Origin: JBKEDF01 sp047975325
GTDB taxonomy: Bacteria > Pseudomonadota > Alphaproteobacteria > Rhodobacterales > Rhodobacteraceae
DNA: 64,000 nucleotides
Direction of reading: 5' to 3'
Assembly: GCA_047975325.1 (NCBI GenBank)
Contig: JBKEDF010000056.1
Coordinates: 6,122 to 70,121 of the forward strand
Shown: positions 17,229-25,620 of the stretch, piece after piece
How positions within the stretch are numbered: the stretch's first letter is position 1
How the letters are laid out: the number at the start of each line of letters is the position of its first letter
Program-made: the position numbers and the translations under genes
Notes under the pieces: model-generated
Seen by the model: only the letters and a program-made list of their open reading frames with translations
Databases searched by the model: none
What the model was told of the DNA's origin: nothing

Positions 17229-19943
17229 GTGAACGACACACCGGAAGAAACTGAAAACACAGGAAAACCGCCTGAACGGCCTATCTATCACGGGCCCAGC
17301 GTTTCCATCGCCGAAGAGATGAAGACGGCCTATCTCGACTACGCCATGAGCGTGATCGTTTCCCGTGCGATTCCGGATCTGCGTGATGGGTTGAAGCCGG
17401 TACACCGGCGGATCCTGTATGCGATGCATGAATCAGGCAATGGCCATGACAAGCCCTACCGCAAATCGGCCCGCCCGGTGGGGGATACGATGGGGAAATA
17501 TCACCCGCATGGCGACAGCGCGATCTATGATGCGCTCGTGCGCATGGCACAACCCTTTTCCATGAGCCTCAAGCTGCTGGATGGGCAGGGTAATTTCGGC
17601 TCGATGGATGGCGATGCACCTGCCGCCATGCGTTACACCGAAGTTCGCATGGACAAGCCCGCAGCCTTCCTTCTGGCCGATATCGACAAGGATACCGTCG
17701 ATTTTCAGGATAATTATGACGGCAAGGACCGTGAACCAACGGTATTGCCCGCGCGGTTTCCCAACATGCTCGTCAATGGGGCGGGCGGTATTGCAGTCGG
17801 CATGGCTACGAATATTCCCCCGCACAATCTGGGCGAGGTCATCGACGGGACATTGGCCCTGATTGCCGATCCGGACATGTCCACCGAGGCCCTGATGGAT
17901 ATTATCCCGGCACCGGATTTCCCGACCGGCGCACAGATCCTCGGCCGTTCGGGCGCACGCAAGGCCTATCTGGAAGGGCGCGGATCCGTCATCATCCGGG
18001 CAAGGACCCATGTGGAGGAGATCCGCAAGGACCGTTTCGCCATCGTGGTCGATGAGGTGCCCTATCAGGTCAACAAGGCCTCAATGATAGAAAAGATCGC
18101 CGAACTTGTCCGTGAAAAACGTATTGAGGGCGTTTCGGGTGTCGCCGACGAATCCGACCGGATCGGCGTACGCGTGGTGATTGAGCTCAAACGCGATGCC
18201 ACCCCGGATGTGGTGCTGAACCAGCTTTATCGCTTCACCCCGATGCAGACTTCCTTTGGCTGCAATATGCTGGCACTGAACGGGGGGCGCCCCGAACAGC
18301 TTGGCCTGCGCGATTTTCTTTCACATTTCATAACCTTCCGTGAAGATGTTGTAGCACGCCGAACCGCCTATGAATTGCGCAGGGCACGTGAACGAAGCCA
18401 TATCCTTTGTGGTCTTGCAGTGGCGGTTTCCAATGTCGATGAGGTCGTACGCACGATCCGCGCCTCCGCCGATGCCGCCGAAGCCCGCGAAAAACTGATG
18501 ACGCGCCGCTGGCCCGCCGAGGATATCGCCGCCTATATCCGCCTGATCGATGATCCGACCCATACGATGAATGATGACGGGACCTATAACCTGTCGGAAA
18601 CCCAGGCCCGGGCCATTCTGGAATTGCGGCTGCAGCGCTTGACACAGATCGGGGTGAAGGAGGTTACCGACGAACTTGAGGACCTCGCCGCAAAGATCAA
18701 GGATTATCTGGATATTCTGTCCTCACGCGAACGGATCATGGCGATCATTTCCGATGAGCTTCGCGAGGTGCGCGAAGCCTTTGCCGTGCCGCGCCGCACC
18801 GAAATCGTGGACTGGTCCGGCGATATGGAGGATGAAGACCTTATCGAGCGTGAGGATATGGTCGTTACCATCACCTCCGGTGGTTATATCAAACGCACCC
18901 CCCTTGCCGAATTCCGCCAGCAGAATCGTGGCGGCAAGGGGCTTTCCTCGATGCAGACCAAGGAAGATGACGTCGTAACCACGCTTTTCGTGGCCAATAC
19001 GCATACATGGCTGTTGTTCTTCACCACGGACGGGATGGTCTACAAGCTCAAGACCTGGCGTTTGCCGCTGGCCAGTCGAAATGCCAAGGGCAAGGCAATC
19101 GTGAACATCCTGCCAATCCAGAACGGAATTTCCATCGCCGCGCTGATGCCTGTCGATGTACCGGAAGAGGAATGGGAAAAGCTGCAGATCGTCTTTGCCA
19201 CTTCGGCAGGGGATGTGCGGCGCAACGCACTTTCCGATTTCACCAATGTCATGCGCAATGGCAAGATCGCGATGAAGCTGCCCGAAGGGGTAAGCCTGGT
19301 CAATGCCGCCATTGCCGATGAAAGCTATGACATGATGCTGGTTACGGCCCTGGGCAGGGCGATCCGTTTCCCGACAACCGAGGTCCGGATCTTCAAAGGT
19401 CGCGATTCGACGGGTGTACGCGGGGTAAGACTGGCCGGGGATGATCTTGTCGTCTCGATGGCCGCGATCCGTCATTTTGAGGCAAACCCCGAAGAACGCG
19501 CCGCCTATCTGAAGCAGCGCCGCCTGATGGCGGGCGTGACCGAAGATGAGGGTGACGATGAAGATGAAACCGTGACCGAGGGCCAGCTGACGCCAGAACG
19601 TTATGCGGAAATGTCCGCGGCAGAGGATCTGATCCTGACGATTACCCATGGTGGGTCGGGCAAGCTTTCCTCAAGCCACGATTATCCGGTGCGTGGGCGC
19701 GGTGGAATGGGGGTAAAGGCCATTTCCCCCGGCCCGCGCGGCGGGCGTATCGTGGCCTCTTTCCCGGTTGAACTGAGTGATCAGATCATGCTGGCAACCT
19801 CCAGTGGCCAATCTATTCGGGTGCCTGTGGATCAGGTCAGCTTCCGGTCGCGTTCAGCAGGCGGGGTGCGGGTTTTCAACACCGCCGAAGGCGAAGAGGT
19901 TGTTTCGGTTGCACGGATCGCCGAGCAGGGCGAGGAAGAATAA
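17229..19943 (+). CDS. gyrA: DNA gyrase subunit A
   Basis: A 904-residue type IIA topoisomerase breakage-reunion subunit that introduces negative supercoils with GyrB. Visible are YAMSVIVSRAIPDLRDGLKPVHRRIL, the quinolone-determining segment GKYHPHGDSAIYD, the catalytic tyrosine in AAMRYTE (about residue 137), and the C-terminal beta-pinwheel blades, including GGSGKLSSSHDYPVRGRGGMG. Residues equivalent to E. coli Ser83 and Asp87 are the wild-type Ser and Asp. The start is GTG with a GGAAAGAG-like site upstream. An acidic linker (GDDEDETVTEG) precedes the last blades. Confidence 0.98.
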   Translation: MNDTPEETENTGKPPERPIYHGPSVSIAEEMKTAYLDYAMSVIVSRAIPDLRDGLKPVHRRILYAMHESGNGHDKPYRKSARPVGDTMGKYHPHGDSAIYDALVRMAQPFSMSLKLLDGQGNFGSMDGDAPAAMRYTEVRMDKPAAFLLADIDKDTVDFQDNYDGKDREPTVLPARFPNMLVNGAGGIAVGMATNIPPHNLGEVIDGTLALIADPDMSTEALMDIIPAPDFPTGAQILGRSGARKAYLEGRGSVIIRARTHVEEIRKDRFAIVVDEVPYQVNKASMIEKIAELVREKRIEGVSGVADESDRIGVRVVIELKRDATPDVVLNQLYRFTPMQTSFGCNMLALNGGRPEQLGLRDFLSHFITFREDVVARRTAYELRRARERSHILCGLAVAVSNVDEVVRTIRASADAAEAREKLMTRRWPAEDIAAYIRLIDDPTHTMNDDGTYNLSETQARAILELRLQRLTQIGVKEVTDELEDLAAKIKDYLDILSSRERIMAIISDELREVREAFAVPRRTEIVDWSGDMEDEDLIEREDMVVTITSGGYIKRTPLAEFRQQNRGGKGLSSMQTKEDDVVTTLFVANTHTWLLFFTTDGMVYKLKTWRLPLASRNAKGKAIVNILPIQNGISIAALMPVDVPEEEWEKLQIVFATSAGDVRRNALSDFTNVMRNGKIAMKLPEGVSLVNAAIADESYDMMLVTALGRAIRFPTTEVRIFKGRDSTGVRGVRLAGDDLVVSMAAIRHFEANPEERAAYLKQRRLMAGVTEDEGDDEDETVTEGQLTPERYAEMSAAEDLILTITHGGSGKLSSSHDYPVRGRGGMGVKAISPGPRGGRIVASFPVELSDQIMLATSSGQSIRVPVDQVSFRSRSAGGVRVFNTAEGEEVVSVARIAEQGEEE

Positions 19944-20087
19944 CCCGGCGGCCTTATCCGGGCCTGGCTCAGCTTGGCATATCTCGAAGTCTTCCCGGTC
20001 TTTTCAAAAACAGGGGCCACCGCTATGTGATCCTCGCGTCAGGGATGGCCGCCAGCCCCGGGACTATAATTGCCAGAGGAAAAAGAA

Positions 20088-21428
20088 ATGGCCGAGTGGC
20101 TTCATATCATCGGCGGTGGAATGGCAGGGTCGGAGGCGGCCTGGCAGGCCGCAGAGGCCGGTATCCGGGTTGTTTTACATGAGATGCGGCCCAGGGTCGG
20201 GACCTTTGCACATCAAACGGGCGATCTGGCGGAGATGGTCTGTTCCAATTCCTTTCGTTCCGATGACAATGAACGTAATGCGGTAGGATTGCTGCATTGG
20301 GAAATGGAAGCCGCCAGGGGGCTGATCATGGAAATGGCCCGGGCGCATCGATTGCCTGCCGGGGGGGCCTTGGCTGTTGACCGCAGCCTTTTTTCCGCCG
20401 GGGTAACTGAGCGGCTCCGCGCACATCCAATGATTTCCATTTCAAAAGAAGAAATTACGGACCTTCCTTCAAGTGATGAATGGATTGTGGCAACAGGGCC
20501 ATTGACCTCATCTGCACTGGCCGAAAGCATCCGCAAAGTCACAGGGTCGGAAAGCCTGGCATTTTTTGACGCCATCGCCCCGATTGTTTATGCCGACACG
20601 ATCGACATGGGGATTGCCTGGCGGCAGAGCCGCTATGACAAGGGTGAGACGGAAGAAGAACAAAAGGCCTATCTCAATTGCCCGATGACGCAGCCGCAAT
20701 ATGAGGCGTTTATCGATGCGCTTCTGGCCGCCGAAAAAACGGAATTTCGCGAAGGGGAAACCGCAACCTATTTTGACGGCTGCCTGCCAATCGAGGTTAT
20801 GGCCGAGCGCGGACGCGAGACACTGCGCCATGGGCCAATGAAACCTGTTGGCCTGACCAATGCCCATTGCCCTGACGAAAAACCCCATGCGGTCGTACAA
20901 TTGCGCCGGGATAACAAACTGGGCACGCTCTATAATATCGTGGGCTTCCAGACAAAGATGAAATATGGATCGCAAACTACTGTTTTAAGGATGATTCCCG
21001 GATTAGAGAATGCACGGTTTGCCCGTTTGGGCGGGATCCACCGTAATACCTTTCTGAACTCGCCCACGCTTCTGGATGATCGGCTACGGTTGCGCGCACA
21101 GCCAAATATCCGCTTTGCCGGGCAGGTAACGGGGGTTGAGGGCTATGTCGAAAGTGCGGCAATGGGGCTTTTGGCCGGGCGGATGGCTGCGGCGGAATTA
21201 CAGAGGCACGATCTGCCGCCCCCGCCCCCGGAAACGGCCATGGGGGCGCTGATCACCCATATCACCGGCGGGGCGGAAGCCAGGAGTTTTCAGCCGATGA
21301 ATGTGAATTTTGGCCTTTTCCCACCAATCGCGGCAAAGGGAGGGCGCCGGGGACGAAAAGACCGTTACAAGGCCTATACTGATAGGGCAAAGGCGGCCTT
21401 CAAGGATTGGCTGGCGCGGCAGGGCTGA
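20088..21428 (+). CDS. trmFO: Folate/FAD-dependent tRNA (uracil-54-C5)-methyltransferase
   Basis: A 446-residue flavoprotein that makes ribothymidine at position 54 of tRNA using methylenetetrahydrofolate and FADH2. The FAD-binding HIIGGGMAGSEAAWQ is at residues 5-19, followed by VCSNSFRSD with its conserved cysteine and GLTNAHCPDEKPHAVVQLRRDN with a second. YVESAAMGLLAGR is also typical. ATG 20088 follows AGAGGA by 7 bases. Its stop codon overlaps the gluQRS start by one base (TGATG), so two tRNA-modifying enzymes are coupled. Confidence 0.95.
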   Translation: MAEWLHIIGGGMAGSEAAWQAAEAGIRVVLHEMRPRVGTFAHQTGDLAEMVCSNSFRSDDNERNAVGLLHWEMEAARGLIMEMARAHRLPAGGALAVDRSLFSAGVTERLRAHPMISISKEEITDLPSSDEWIVATGPLTSSALAESIRKVTGSESLAFFDAIAPIVYADTIDMGIAWRQSRYDKGETEEEQKAYLNCPMTQPQYEAFIDALLAAEKTEFREGETATYFDGCLPIEVMAERGRETLRHGPMKPVGLTNAHCPDEKPHAVVQLRRDNKLGTLYNIVGFQTKMKYGSQTTVLRMIPGLENARFARLGGIHRNTFLNSPTLLDDRLRLRAQPNIRFAGQVTGVEGYVESAAMGLLAGRMAAAELQRHDLPPPPPETAMGALITHITGGAEARSFQPMNVNFGLFPPIAAKGGRRGRKDRYKAYTDRAKAAFKDWLARQG

Positions 21429-22267
21429 TGTATCGCACGCGTTTTGCCCCCTCCCCAACCGGGCCATTACATCTTGGCCATGCCTTTTCGGCGCTTCTGG
21501 CGCATGACCGTGCAAAGGCCAATGATGGGGAGATGCTGCTCAGGATCGAAGACATCGACCACACCCGTGCCCGACCGGAATGGGAGGCGGCAATTCACGA
21601 GGATCTCATCTGGCTGGGGATCGGATATCGCCGCCCGGTAATGCGGCAGTCGGAACGGCTGGACATCTATTCCGCCGCACTGGACCGGCTGGCAGGAATG
21701 GGAATCCTCTATCCCTGTCAATGCAGGCGGCGTGATATTCAGGCAGCCCTTTCCGCACCGCAGGAAGGGGTTTCGGTAACAGGGCCCGATGGCGTGATTT
21801 ATCCCGGAACCTGCAGGGGGCGGGCGATGCCTGGGGACGGGAGCGGGGCGATCCGGCTGAATATGGCCCGGGCAATGGACCTGGTTGGCGAACTGGCATT
21901 TGATGAGACGGGGCCGGTTTCCCCCGGCCGCCATCGTTTCGGTATAGCCTGGATGTGCGAAAGGGTTGGCGATGTGGTGCTTGCCAGGCGTGATTTCGGC
22001 ACATCCTACCATCTTTCGGTGGTTCTGGACGACGCCCAACAGAGGATCAGTGAGGTGATACGAGGGGCTGACCTTTTTGAAGCCACACCCATTCATATCC
22101 TTCTACAGGATCTTCTTGCCCTGCCCCGCCCCAGCTATCACCATCATCAACTGATCCGCGATGAGGCAGGCAAGCGCCTTGCCAAACGCGATGATGCCCG
22201 GGCCATTGCAAAATACCGTGCGGAAGGGGCAACACCCATGGATATCCGGCGCATGGTAAAATTGTAG
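21428..22267 (+). CDS. gluQRS: Glutamyl-Q tRNA(Asp) synthetase
   Basis: A 279-residue truncated glutamyl-tRNA-synthetase paralogue that charges glutamate onto the queuosine base of tRNA-Asp. It has the HIGH-type motif APSPTGPLHLGHAF, RIEDIDHTR, the KMSKS-type segment GKRLAKRDDA near residue 250, and no anticodon-binding domain. The zinc ligands are likely Cys in YPCQCRRRDI and IYPGTCRG. The start overlaps the trmFO stop. Confidence 0.93.
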   Translation: MYRTRFAPSPTGPLHLGHAFSALLAHDRAKANDGEMLLRIEDIDHTRARPEWEAAIHEDLIWLGIGYRRPVMRQSERLDIYSAALDRLAGMGILYPCQCRRRDIQAALSAPQEGVSVTGPDGVIYPGTCRGRAMPGDGSGAIRLNMARAMDLVGELAFDETGPVSPGRHRFGIAWMCERVGDVVLARRDFGTSYHLSVVLDDAQQRISEVIRGADLFEATPIHILLQDLLALPRPSYHHHQLIRDEAGKRLAKRDDARAIAKYRAEGATPMDIRRMVKL

Positions 22268-22332
22268 ACCCGCATATCTTCCCGCCTGTTGACGATATAG
22301 CCGAAACTGGCCCCATAGAAGGGGCTTCCGGA

Positions 22333-22809
22333 TCAGGGGGCAAAGGCCTCCGGCCGGGCCTCATGCGCCATATGATCCAGTACCGCATTGACAAATTTCG
22401 GCTCACGCCCAGCCGGGAAAAAGGCCTTGGCGACCTCAACATATTCGGTAATCGTAACCTTGGGCGGCGTTTCCATTTCGGTCAGTTCGGCCCCTGCGGC
22501 ACGAAAGAGCGCCCGCAATACCGGATCGATCCGGTCAATCGGCCATTTGGCAACCAGTGCACGGTCAGTCATCTGATCGATCTTCGACTGCCAGTTCACG
22601 GCATGATCAACGACCGCCCTGAAATGGCGCGAATCCCCTTCGGCAAATTCGTTTTCGTCGATTATTCCGCCGAAACGGAAATCCTCAAATTCACGGATGA
22701 CGGATTCTACCGTCTGACCCGAGCTTTCCATCTGAAAAAGCGCCTGCACAGCATAAAGCCGTGCCGCAGATTTCATTTGACGGCGGTCGGTTTTGGCAGG
22801 TTTGCTCAT
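22333..22809 (-). CDS. nusB: Transcription antitermination factor NusB
   Basis: A 158-residue helical RNA-binding protein that, with NusE, loads onto boxA for rRNA antitermination. RLYAVQALFQME, DQMTDRALVAKWPIDRIDPVLRALFRAAGAEL and ITEYVEVAKAF are family hallmarks. It overlaps ribH by 4 bases; the ribH-nusB pairing is common. It is the last gene of the riboflavin operon. Confidence 0.95.
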   Translation of the reverse strand: MSKPAKTDRRQMKSAARLYAVQALFQMESSGQTVESVIREFEDFRFGGIIDENEFAEGDSRHFRAVVDHAVNWQSKIDQMTDRALVAKWPIDRIDPVLRALFRAAGAELTEMETPPKVTITEYVEVAKAFFPAGREPKFVNAVLDHMAHEARPEAFAP

Positions 22810-23327
22810 GCGCGGAACGTGTCTTCAGGCGGGCGAAAGCCAATCCCCTCGCGCTGGCCCGACCAGCGGCGCGAAAGGGCAATAAGGTGAAGGGCAGCAG
22901 CAGCAGCACCGCCGCCCTTGTTTTGCCCCGCTGGATCAGCACGGGTTTCCGCCTGAGCCCGGTTTTCTACCGTCAGGATCCCGTTTCCGATACAGGCCCC
23001 TTGCAACCCCAACAGGGATATGGCGCGGGAACTGTCATTGCAGACGGTATCGTAATGTGTGGTTTCCCCCCGCATCACACAACCCAATGCCACATAGCCG
23101 TCAAAATTTGCCTGCCTTTCGGCCATGGCAATCGCACTGGGGATTTCCAGCGCGCCGGGCACTTCAACGGTTTCCGTTTCCGCCCCGCACCGGGCGGCCA
23201 TGCCTTGCGCACCCGTCACCAGATTATCTGCGATATCCTTGTAATAGGGCGATACCACGATCAGCAGTTTTACCGGTCTGTCAAATTCCGGCAGGGATAA
23301 TTCGTGATGAGTTTCGGCAGTGGCCAT
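22806..23327 (-). CDS. ribH: 6,7-dimethyl-8-ribityllumazine synthase
   Basis: A 173-residue enzyme of the penultimate riboflavin step, joining 5-amino-6-ribitylaminouracil and 3,4-dihydroxy-2-butanone 4-phosphate. VVSPYYKDIADNLVTGA, VPGALEIPSAIA (about residue 60) and GYVALGCVMRGETTHYD with the catalytic His (about 98) are all present, as is GNGILTVEN. It is 3 bases from ribB and overlaps nusB. Confidence 0.95.
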   Translation of the reverse strand: MATAETHHELSLPEFDRPVKLLIVVSPYYKDIADNLVTGAQGMAARCGAETETVEVPGALEIPSAIAMAERQANFDGYVALGCVMRGETTHYDTVCNDSSRAISLLGLQGACIGNGILTVENRAQAETRADPAGQNKGGGAAAAALHLIALSRRWSGQREGIGFRPPEDTFRA

Positions 23328-23330
23328 GGG

Positions 23331-24431
23331 TCAGGCCTTCGCGATCGGCCGGGTGCCGGTAATGGACAGCCCATAGGCCTCCAGTCCTACCACCTTCGGC
23401 TTGGGTGAGTTCGTCAGCAAGATCAGATCATGCAGCCCGAGCGACGAAAGGATCTGCGCCCCAAGACCGTATTGGCGCAGGATCTGGGGGCTGACCTCAT
23501 TGCCATTGCGCAGCTTCATCTGCAAATCGCGCAGCAAAACCACAACGCCGCGCCCCTCATCGGCAATCATGCGCATGGCATCGGCGAATTCTTCGGTGCG
23601 TCCCGCCGGGCCGAGCCCGACCACATCCATCAACGGATCAAGCGTATGCATCCGTACAAGAACCGGATCCCCGCCCGAAATATCGCCCTTGATCAGCGCT
23701 ACGTGTTCGGCCCCGTCCGCCGCATCCGTGTAGATACGCATCACCCATTCCCCGCCGAATTCGGAGGTAATGGTGTTTTCAGTGCTGACCTTGACCAGGT
23801 TGTCATGCCGGCGCCGATAGGCGATGAGGTCGGAAATCGTGCCGATCTTCAATCCGTGTTTCTGGGCGAAGGCCACCAGATCGGGCAATCGCGCCATGGT
23901 GCCATCATCATTCATGATTTCGCAGATCACCCCCGAAGGGTTGAGACCGGCCAGGCGGCTGATATCCACGGCTGCCTCGGTATGGCCGGCCCGCACCAGC
24001 ACCCCCCCATCGCGCGCGCGCAGCGGAAAGACATGCCCCGGCGTCGCAATATCCTGAGGGCCCTTTGCGGAATCAATAGCGACTGCCACGGTCAGCGCGC
24101 GATCAGCAGCGGAAATTCCCGTGGAAACACCTTCGCGCGCCTCGATCGACAGGGTGAAGGCGGTTTCATGGCGGGAAGAGTTCTTGGCACTCATCAGCGG
24201 CAAGCCAAGGGCCTCGATCCGCTGGGCGGGCAAGGCAAGACAGATCAGCCCGCGCCCATGCGTTGCCATGAAATTGACTGCGGCAGGCGTGCACATCTGT
24301 GCCGGGATGATCAGATCGCCCTCATTTTCGCGATCTTCATGATCGACCAGGATGAACATGCGTCCGTTACGGGCGTCATCGATGATTTCCTCAACCGAGG
24401 AAATCGCGTCGGTATAGTTGGTTTCCAACAT
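23331..24431 (-). CDS. ribB: 3,4-dihydroxy-2-butanone 4-phosphate synthase with degenerate GTP cyclohydrolase II domain
   Basis: A 366-residue two-domain protein. Residues 1-205 are a complete DHBP synthase with VDHEDRENEGDL (acidic loop), FMATHGRGLICLAL, AGHTEAAVDIS and GVICEIMNDDGTMAR. Residues 210-366 resemble GTP cyclohydrolase II (RQYGLGAQILSSLGL, VGLEAYGL), but the zinc-binding cysteine cluster is absent: the expected segment reads RMHTLDPLMDVVG. The C-terminal half is therefore unlikely to hydrolyse GTP. Such RibBX-type fusions are known in proteobacteria. ATG 24431 follows AAGAGG. A separate GTP cyclohydrolase II is presumably elsewhere. Confidence 0.9.
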   Translation of the reverse strand: MLETNYTDAISSVEEIIDDARNGRMFILVDHEDRENEGDLIIPAQMCTPAAVNFMATHGRGLICLALPAQRIEALGLPLMSAKNSSRHETAFTLSIEAREGVSTGISAADRALTVAVAIDSAKGPQDIATPGHVFPLRARDGGVLVRAGHTEAAVDISRLAGLNPSGVICEIMNDDGTMARLPDLVAFAQKHGLKIGTISDLIAYRRRHDNLVKVSTENTITSEFGGEWVMRIYTDAADGAEHVALIKGDISGGDPVLVRMHTLDPLMDVVGLGPAGRTEEFADAMRMIADEGRGVVVLLRDLQMKLRNGNEVSPQILRQYGLGAQILSSLGLHDLILLTNSPKPKVVGLEAYGLSITGTRPIAKA

Positions 24432-24566
24432 GGGTGCCTCTTTTCTGCCCCTGCCCTTACAGCGCCCAAGCGCGGATTGCCAGAGCCAGGGCGCCACGTC
24501 ATCCGGCACCCCGCCCCGGGTCATGGGCATTTTCGGGCCGGAACCGGCATTGCCCCGGGGCGATTA

Positions 24567-24809
24567 TCAGCCCTGCGAAAAGAACTGCCCCGCCGGCAGA
24601 TAACCGGCCAGTCGCGCCATGGCGCACCACTCGCGTTCCGCCTCATAAGCCCCAATCAGCAATGTCTGCCCCGCGGCATGCGCCCCCATCGCCCGGCGCA
24701 ACACGGCAACCTGCCTGCGCGGTGGGGCCAGGACATGGGGCGCGGGCCAAGCATATCTGCGCCAGCTTGTGCCGCCGTCCAGTGCCGGGCCCCGGCTATG
24801 GCCGATCAC
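24567..24809 (-). CDS. Small protein of unknown function inside the riboflavin operon
   Basis: An 80-residue frame whose GTG start overlaps the ribE stop as GTGA, the arrangement of translationally coupled genes. Codon third positions are strongly GC-rich like those of real genes nearby. The sequence includes QVAVLRRAMGAHAAGQTLLIGAYEAEREW and ends with a conserved-looking MARLAGYLPAGQFF. I do not recognise a family. It fills the gap between ribE and ribB. Confidence 0.5.
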   Translation of the reverse strand: MIGHSRGPALDGGTSWRRYAWPAPHVLAPPRRQVAVLRRAMGAHAAGQTLLIGAYEAEREWCAMARLAGYLPAGQFFSQG

Positions 24810-25417
24810 CGCGCCGCCCAATCACGCAGCCTTGCAACATAGCGGGCCATCGTATCCACCTCCAGATTGGCGAAATCACCCGGTGCCACCCTGCCCCATG
24901 TTGTCGTCTTTTGCGTATGGGGAATGAAATTGACACCGAAATTCGCGTCCTCCACCTCATTCACCGTCAGCGAGGTTCCATTAAGCGCGACCGAGCCCTT
25001 TTGCGCGATGAACCCGGCCAGGGTATCGGGCGCGCGGAACGTCACGCGCAGGCTGTCGCCCTCCGGTCGGGTTGCGATGACCTCCGCCAGCCCGTCCACA
25101 TGACCCGAAACGATATGGCCGCCCAGTTCATCCCCGACTTTCAGCGCCCGTTCGAGGTTGATCAGCTTGCCGGCATGCCAGCCGGCCTTGCCGATATTTG
25201 TCCTCGATACCGATTCGGCGCTGATTTCCACATCGAACCAGTTGCGCCCTGCCTCCGCGCCCCGGGCAATCACCGTCAGGCAGACGCCGTCACAGGCGAT
25301 GGATGCCCCGATCTCTATCCCGTCCGGATCATAACCGGTTCCGATCCGCGCCCAGAGATCCCCACGCTGCTTCACCGCCAGAACCTCACCGATATCGGTC
25401 ACGATTCCTGTAAACAT
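24806..25417 (-). CDS. ribE: Riboflavin synthase alpha subunit
   Basis: A 203-residue enzyme dismutating two lumazines to riboflavin. It begins MFTGIVTDIGEV, the invariant N terminus, and has two duplicated lumazine-binding barrels: SIACDGVCLTV in the first half and GSVALNGTSLTVNEV in the second, plus HIVSGHVDGLAEV. The start at 25417 excludes a 63-residue upstream extension. It is the first gene of ribE-orf-ribB-ribH-nusB; no FMN riboswitch is visible upstream. Confidence 0.95.
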   Translation of the reverse strand: MFTGIVTDIGEVLAVKQRGDLWARIGTGYDPDGIEIGASIACDGVCLTVIARGAEAGRNWFDVEISAESVSRTNIGKAGWHAGKLINLERALKVGDELGGHIVSGHVDGLAEVIATRPEGDSLRVTFRAPDTLAGFIAQKGSVALNGTSLTVNEVEDANFGVNFIPHTQKTTTWGRVAPGDFANLEVDTMARYVARLRDWAAR

Positions 25418-25620
25418 TCGCACCCCCAAGGCTGGTTTCCCAAGCCCTAGCCCCATGGCCGGGTCATCGCAAGCGCATGCCGGGCCATTTTTTCCACAAC
25501 CGGGGCCACTATATTGCGCTTTCATGGCCGACTTTCGGCTTGCCTGAGGTGATTTTGGTCCCATTCCCACTTTACTCTGCCGCCCCCAGCATGCTGCAAA
25601 GGGCAAAACGGGACCAGAAG

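Noticed and set aside
19944..20087. Terminator or small gene between gyrA and trmFO
   Set aside because: CCCGG/CCGGG can form only a short stem without a T run, and no convincing small frame with a ribosome site is present.
22268..22332. Terminator between convergent gluQRS and nusB
   Set aside because: Only a 5-bp GCCCC/GGGGC stem is visible, with no T tract on either strand.
25418..25606. 63-residue extension of ribE, and a possible FMN riboswitch in the same region
   Set aside because: Riboflavin synthases start at MFTGIV, and none of the conserved RFN-element blocks (such as AGGGTGAA-like segments) is visible upstream.
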